Shown here: one piece after another, positions 58,294 to 64,000 of the stretch | Position numbering within the stretch: position 1 is the stretch's first letter | Layout of the letters: each line of letters opens with the position of its first letter | Source of the DNA: Chamaecrista fasciculata | Lineage: Eukaryota > Streptophyta > Magnoliopsida > Fabales > Fabaceae | Assembly: GCA_003254925.1 (NCBI GenBank) | Contig: QANZ01056593.1 | Location: 10,200-74,199, forward strand | Length of the DNA: 64,000 bases | Direction of reading: 5' to 3' | Notes under the pieces: model-generated | Seen by the model: the letters and a program-made list of their open reading frames with translations, nothing else | The model's database searches: none | Told to the model about the DNA's origin: nothing | Translations under genes and position numbers: made by a program

Positions 58294-59017
58294 AAATTGT
58301 ATACCTTAAAACATTTTTGTTGTTCGAACTTTAGAGTATGTAGTCATTATACGTGCCAATTATCTAACTTCATGTCAGGAAACTAAACACATAAACAAAA
58401 GAAACAATGATGAAGCAAGAAATTTATCAGCAATCCTTATATATGTTTGCAGGTTTGTCAGATTTTAATTTGGTTACCCTCGTATTGTAAAGTTTGCAAA
58501 CTTTTTTTTTGGCTTGAAAAGTTTGCAAACTTGTTTAACCATGAATTTGCAAGTTACTTTAACTTTTAAAAAAATCTCAATTTTCAACTTAAAAAAAAAA
58601 AACTCAACTATTAATTGGAGACTATACAAAAATTCAAATTTAAAATTTAAAATTCAACTCAATCATGGATTAATGGAGAAAAAATTTAGATTGCTAAAAG
58701 ACATAACAATACCTGACAATATTTAATATTACCAGAGTAACAAAGTTAACTTCATTTTAACAGTCCATACATTTTGTGTCTTAAAATGTCTATTTAAAAT
58801 TCCAGTTGACAACTTAACTACTGTGTTATTAAAGTAAGAACTTCAAAATGCACCTATTGAAAAAAAAGGAGGAAAAACTCAGATATTTCTTCTAGTCTCT
58901 AGTAAAGTAACTTCATTCCAGATTTACAGATATTATCCAATTATATTTACCAATATAAAACTTAACATGGCCAAAAATAAAATTACACTAAATATTGATA
59001 AAATAACCCATAAATGG
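58294..59017. other. 3' flank of the intact type A gene
   Basis: AT-rich. 58600-58800 repeats 45530-45740 and 58900-59017 repeats 45840-45951, both being native type A 3' flank. No gene. Confidence 0.5.
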
Positions 59018-61375
59018 TCACTCTAATTCAGGAATTATTTCCAGCTTTTGCTTGAGTCTCTGAGGATTGATGGCATTTGATCTCTTAGGAGTAGCAGATG
59101 TGAAAGGGTTAGGAGGCACTGATAATAATGCAGTGCCATCTCCTTCCAACATTTGAACCACACTCTTCATACAAGGCCTATCTATTGGATGCCACTGAAT
59201 GCAACACAGTCCCACAATGGCAAGTTTCTTAGCAATTTCACTCTCTTTCTCCTCCTCAAACTCAATTCTCACCTCTTCTTCCCCTTCTTCCAACAGACTG
59301 TAAATCCATTGTGGGTAGTAAATTTGGTTGCTTTCTTGTGCTGTGGTATCCTCATTCTTTCTTCCACTAACCATTTCAAGCAGCAAAATACCAAAACTAT
59401 AAACATCTGACTTGAAAGACACCTTCCCAAAGTTTCTAGAGAAAACCTCTGGTGCTATGTATCCTATGGTTCCTCTGGCTGTTGTCATTGACACTGCACT
59501 TTGATCCTTGGAACACAATTTAGCAAGCCCAAAATCTGAAATTTTTGGACTATGGTTTAGATCAAGAAGTATGTTATGAGGTTTGATGTCAAAATGCAAG
59601 ATTTGTTGTTCACAACCTTCATGAAGATACTCGATCCCACGGGCAATGCCTAGTGCAATATCTTGTAATTTCTCCCAACCGAGGAAGCGAGTTTTCTTTT
59701 CTGGCGAGCAAATAAACTTTTCCAACGAACCGTTTGGTAAGAATTCATAAACCAGGGCTCTCCAGAAGCCATCAGCACAGAAACCAACCAAGCGAACCAC
59801 ATTGACATGGTGGATTGACCCCATCGTTCCCACTTCATTGATGAACTCTTCTCCATTACCTTTAGAATCATTGAGGATCTTCACTGCAACACAGATATCA
59901 TTGGAGAGTTTTCCTTTGAACACTTTACCATACGCTCCTTGACCAAGCTCCTCTGTGAATTTATTCGTGATCCTTTTTATGTCAGCATATGAGTACCTGG
60001 TGGGCTTGAGGGCTCGGTAATCTTCCAAAAACACTTCTAATTTTATTTCAAAATCTTTCTTTGACTTGTATTTTCTAATATAAAGGCCACAGATTGTGAT
60101 GATAACTATTGTGAAGAACGAGCCTAGGATTATCCCTGCAAATTAATGATATTCCATTTTTAAAATTACAGCCATTTATGAAAATAGACAAAGAAAAGGA
60201 AGAAGAATGTTTGTGCGGAAGCAGACTAGACTTCTCACCTGCTAATTTGATCTTTGACCAACCTGTAAAAGTAACAAGTCAATAATTAGCATGACTGTTA
60301 AAAAATATTGAAGGAGTACATTTTCATATTAATTCTGTTATTCTGAAAGTGTAGTTAAAAAAGAAATTGTTTTTATATTTTTATGAAACTAACAAAGTGA
60401 TTGATTTTGTATATAACAAATCTTTTGGTCCTTGTCTGATCCTTTGAGTGTTTGTAATTCAAATATCTTACTGTGGTTAAACCAAATTCAACCCCTCCTT
60501 GTGTGTGCCTATCTTTTAACATAGCAAGCAGCACGCTGCCTTCCATGTAAGTTGCTAGTTGCTACAGACAACAATAAGTTCATGGACTCTCTGAAGTATC
60601 ATGCAGATTAAGCAAGCAGGACAACATCTCAGAAATCTCACCTTCTCAATGTTCTCTTTCCCGTTACTTAACTGAACAACATATTTTATTTTATTGAAAA
60701 GAAAAGAAATATACCTGGAGATGGAAAACAATCAAATTGGTCGTCCTGGGTTGCATTTTTCATTAATCCACATCGCTTCCCGTTAGCTTCACACTTTGTG
60801 CAATCTGGTTTTGACCATGCCATGGAGATTTTGCTGTCCAGATTGAAGTAGGAATGCAGGGAAAGATTTGTAGCCGGAAACTGAACATCCAGAATCTTGG
60901 TACAAAACATATAGTCTCGGTATTCGATTAACGAGTCTGAATCAATAGCATTAATTCCACATGGAGATGAGGGACAACTAAGAAAAGAAACATTTCTAAT
61001 GATATTGAAATGGAAAGGTATGGAGGGTGAGGATGAATTAACAAGTGTTAGAATTTTCTCTGCAAGGCAATTTTGGGGGTCATAGACTATGATGTTCTGG
61101 GATTTGTAGTCTATGCTTTGTAGATAAAGCCTGGCTGGTACTGGATGTGCAGGAAGCTCAAGAACAGTTTGATTATCATTTGTGCAAGAAAGATGAAAGC
61201 CAGGAAAGCCACAATGATGAGGTTGCTGATCTTTAAGATAGAAAGGGAATCTAATTGGAGGACCATGACGACCACACTTTGTTTGCTGGCATTCAGGGTG
61301 GGCTTCACAACCTGCTGCAAAGAGCAGTAGTGGCAGCAATAACAAGCAAAATTGTGGGGATCTAACTTTAGCCAT
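59018..61375 (-). CDS. Type A LRK10L-like receptor kinase (600 aa, three exons), intact
   Basis: Exons are 60715-61375, 60239-60262 and 59018-60135, GT-AG, phase 1, 600 codons. The start MAKVRSPQF is followed by a signal peptide of about 26 residues. The ectodomain (about 27-220) is a GUB_WAK module: HPECQQTKCGRHGPPIRFPFYL, HHCGFPGF, several N-x-S/T sites, and CTKCEANGKRCG near its end. The 24-nt micro-exon plus the start of exon 3 lead into a membrane span near 229-252. The kinase has loop GQGAYG (about 293-298), AVK lysine (about 314), [12 protein letters not shown] (about 409), DFG (about 429) and GTIGYIAPE. An acidic insert, LLEEGEEEVRIEFEEEKE, lies in the C lobe. Non-RD kinase. It is the only complete type A gene here and the template for recognising the broken copies at 1764-4300 and 45952-46442. 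Confidence 0.92.
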
Positions 61376-61477
61376 GACAAGATCAAAAGAGTAGTTAATT
61401 GGAGATGCTAGCTTACATGTGCCATATTATTTTGGGTTTCAAAAGAGTAGTTAACTTTGTTTGCCACAGTATGTGTT

Positions 61478-61500
61478 GGGAGGAGCCTTGCAACTTCCCT
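61478..61500 (-). promoter_or_regulatory. Conserved upstream box of the intact type A gene
   Basis: Minus orientation: AGGGAAGTTGCAA then GGCTCCTCCC, 103 bases upstream of the ATG, the same spacing as at 1639-1660. GTCACTTTTAAAGCTTG lies just upstream (61525-61540). Confidence 0.5.
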
Positions 61501-61811
61501 GCTGCTTCTTGTAGACTTTTCAAGCTTTAAAAGTGACCCACAACAACACTCACTTTGAATATGTCATAGGTTAAGTACCTCAATAATTCATGTATAAGTC
61601 AGTCAGTCAACACACAAATTTGACAAAAAAAAAAAAAGGTTTTGTTTTAAGCCTGTGCCTCCATGTGCCTATCCTTCAAGTGAAAAAGCAAAAAATAGGT
61701 GCCATCCTGCATTAGAAATAAGTGTAAACTATGAGCCAAGAAAAATTCCTAGTTTAATCCGTGGTTGAAAGTAAAGAAAAATATTGCAAGATAATTTCTT
61801 AAAAATATTCC

Positions 61812-62032
61812 AGTAGTTTTTGTAATCAATCTCTTTCCCGTAATATTTCCCTTAATATAGAGATAGTATTTCCACGTTGTTGTGGCAATCTATCTCATAC
61901 CTCTTGTAGCCACAATGTTCGCTCGGAATGGGTAGTTTATGTTTTAATTTGGATATTCCCACAGGAAGAGGTGCATGATGATGAATGGACATGTCCAGTG
62001 GTGCTTTGGAGTACAACAAGAATCACATAAAC
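61812..62032 (-). pseudogene. Relic of a type B ectodomain exon
   Basis: The minus strand retains the region from the end of the signal peptide to about the YTIRLVD position. The DNA is closest to the exon at 21441-22197 (TGATGAATGGACATGT, GCTTTGGAGTACAACAAGAATC), but frameshifts and missing segments occur throughout. It lies upstream of the type A gene, opposite to the usual order. Confidence 0.7.
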
Positions 62033-62040
62033 TACCCATA

Positions 62041-62893
62041 TTACGTTGGAGGTCTACATATATGAGAGGTCTACATATATGAGAGGTCTGAAGGTCAGTT
62101 GGAGGCTACACACTACTTTGGAGAGAGTTTTACATATTCCGTTTCTCGGTTAGCGATTTTCATCATCTCGTGAAGCTTTTCGTGGAATCATGGCAGTCAA
62201 ATCTGAAGTTGTTCATCTGCCAACCATGAGCGGCTAAACACTCATACCTGGAGGAGCATTGGAGCAAAGCATGAACTAGGGTTTCACCATTAGGGAGTTT
62301 TTCTCACACTAGAATTAGGGTTTTACATTATTGTTCTTGATTTCTAGTTGGATCTGAGAACTATTTGTGAATTCTGATTCTTGATTAGGAACTTGATTTT
62401 ACTTGTTTAATTATATCTTGATTGTAACCCTAGAGTCTTTACTAGTTTGGTTATAATTATAGGTATATAGCTTTGACAATGTCATTTGTTATAAAGATTG
62501 TGTTTCTTGATCTTCTTTATCATCAATTTAATGAAGATTTTCAGTACTTGTTATGATTTATCTTGTTTGAGGTATTTTCATGATAATTTTGTTAGCCTAG
62601 GTCATTGAGTTATTAGTGACTACCTTAGGATGAATTGTGTGACATGCTTCGTTTATCTTTAGTAGTGATGATTGCTTAATCCAATTGCTCTGTCGGGTAC
62701 TCTCTCAATTCGGTTAATTGTTAATTTATTATTATTGCCTTTCAATTCGGTCTTTCAATCAAAAACCCAAAAATATTATTGCTTTATTTAATTATTGTTT
62801 TAGGTCATAGGCAATCATTCAAAGAACAAATTTCCTTTGCTTTCACCCGATTAGTGATAACTTGGTATCGTTTGCAATTAAATTTTGCACAAA
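62041..62893 (+). other. Unclassified non-LRK sequence, possibly retrotransposon leader
   Basis: Contains a short direct duplication (GGTCTACATATATGAGA, 62050-62085), then moderately GC-rich DNA and long T-rich stretches ending near CACAAAAGTTCCTCGAGAG. The style resembles the untranslated leader of an LTR retrotransposon, but no LTR pair, primer-binding site or gag frame was found. Confidence 0.3.
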
Positions 62894-63124
62894 AGTTCCT
62901 CGAGAGATCTACTCGGATTGCACCACTATCGTGCATTATTTCCGGTATTTTTGATCACCCAGCGACATGTGCGATCATACGTTTTATGTCGTGCCACGTT
63001 GTCTATTTCATCATTAGTAAACCGCTTGTTTCATCTTGCAGTTTCTTACTCTTTCTCCTGTTCTTTCTGCACCACTCACACATTCATATATCTATCTCCA
63101 TTAATTTGTGGTTGAGTTGAGCAG
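62894..63124. repeat. Tandem duplication, first copy
   Basis: 231 bases repeated at 63126-63356 with two mismatches (62911 C versus T; ACATG versus ACAGG). A single N separates the copies, so this may be an unmerged contig overlap. Confidence 0.9.
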
Positions 63125-63125
63125 N

Positions 63126-63356
63126 AGTTCCTCGAGAGATCTATTCGGATTGCACCACTATCGTGCATTATTTCCGGTATTTTTGATCACCCAGCGACAG
63201 GTGCGATCATACGTTTTATGTCGTGCCACGTTGTCTATTTCATCATTAGTAAACCGCTTGTTTCATCTTGCAGTTTCTTACTCTTTCTCCTGTTCTTTCT
63301 GCACCACTCACACATTCATATATCTATCTCCATTAATTTGTGGTTGAGTTGAGCAG
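63126..63356. repeat. Tandem duplication, second copy
   Basis: See 62894-63124. Continues directly into the unit shared with 57560-57900. Confidence 0.9.
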
Positions 63357-63653
63357 ACTGAGCCAACACATCAATAATAATTCCAAGAACTCGCCTAGCT
63401 AGTTTTCAGTCCTTGAAATTAAAGTGACCACAATACAATATACTTTGAACATATTGTATAATTAAGCCAGGTAGTTTCTTAGTTATTGTAGTAATAAGCA
63501 CTTTGCAATACATAACACAATTTAGTGTCCCCATTCTCATTGACTCAGTCAACACGAAATTCGAACAAGTTGATTGGAGTTAATTACGGAAGTGTAGTCA
63601 CTTTCTAAAGAAAATTCTATAGCTAGGAGGGAGTGATTATTACTTATAACTTA

Positions 63654-64000
63654 GGCTCTGTTTGGGAGCCAGTTAATTTTAATCCAATCTCATCCAATCT
63701 TATTCAAATGGATGGGATGAGATTATTTTTTAATTGGATGAGATGAGATGATGTATTGGTGTTTGGGTGATTTTAGTGATAATGATGTTAAATAGGGTGT
63801 GAAATTATATAAAAGGGTATGTAATGATTGTGGTTGGTAGAAATAGGTTGATGGATTTTTGTAATTTGTATAGGGGTAGAAATGGTAGGAAATAATGAGA
63901 TGAGATGGAGATAATGAGATGAGATGATAGGTGTTTGGTTGTGTTTTGATTGAAATAATATTGAGATGAGATGATATTGGGAAGTGTGATATGGTATTGG
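63654..64000. mobile_element. PIF/Harbinger-like element, cut by the window end
   Basis: Begins GGCTCTGTTTGGGAG directly after TTA. It continues with the GATGAGATGAGATG and GGTATGTAATGATTGTGGTT blocks found in the element at 54323-56094. The right end is outside the window. Confidence 0.75.

Noticed and set aside
63126-63347. Frames of 76-113 codons in the 231-bp repeat
   Set aside because: Repeat-borne open frames with no domain; one crosses the ambiguous N. The sequence recurs as non-coding intergenic DNA at 26730-26830.
1-64000. CRISPR array, operons, tRNA or rRNA genes
   Set aside because: No regularly spaced repeats with unique spacers, no clover-leaf gene apart from the tRNA-like SINE head, no rRNA-like sequence. 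The context is a plant nuclear genome.
1-64000. Autonomous transposon or integrated virus
   Set aside because: No frame resembling transposase, reverse transcriptase, integrase, coat or movement protein was found. All mobile elements seen are non-autonomous.

Overview
The window is a draft-assembly piece of a flowering-plant nuclear genome, most likely a eudicot. The evidence is AT-rich intergenic DNA, GT-AG introns, plant receptor-like kinases, many small transposons (MITEs), a SINE and a short LTR retrotransposon. The species cannot be named from this sequence. One real gap (448 N, 49823-50270) and single Ns at 3668, 4110, 42544 and 63125 mark unresolved assembly points.

The locus is a tandem cluster of LRK10L-like receptor kinases: cell-surface proteins with a GUB_WAK (wall-associated-kinase galacturonan-binding type) ectodomain, one membrane span and a Ser/Thr kinase of the non-RD type (HFD in place of HRD). 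Two subtypes alternate. Type A has an HPECQQTKCG ectodomain, a GQGAYG kinase loop and about 600 residues. Type B has an ectodomain containing [13 protein letters not shown], a GEGGFG or GQGGFG loop and 658-729 residues. Every complete gene has three exons: a long ectodomain exon, a micro-exon of 24-33 nt, and a membrane-span plus kinase exon. Both introns are in phase 1.

Layout. On the + strand: a broken type A gene (1764-4300), then intact type B (5915-10469). On the - strand: type B (15089-22197, with introns swollen by five MITE-like insertions), type B (22990-25483), type B pseudogene (33041-34785), type B (41117-43936), type A kinase remnant fused to promoter DNA (45952-46442), type B pseudogene running into the gap (47347-49822), type B (51472-53975) and type A (59018-61375). 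The two ends mirror each other: A-B on + at the left, B-A on - at the right. Seven further relics, mostly of type A 3' ends, lie between genes. Six genes look intact, four are recognisably broken.

Between the genes, long intergenic segments recur as paralogous copies, most clearly 26860-33640 versus 34926-42366. Comparing copies exposes filled and empty sites for many transposons. Exact ends with target-site duplications can be read for a SINE, a TRIM-like LTR element, several Mutator-like and hAT-like MITEs, and a 1.77-kb PIF/Harbinger-like element. A conserved upstream module (AGTCACTTT, then a GGGAAGCTGCAA / GGTTGCTCCC box) lies 5' of most genes of both subtypes and is the best candidate for a shared regulatory element. 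No transposase, reverse transcriptase, tRNA, rRNA or CRISPR was recognised.
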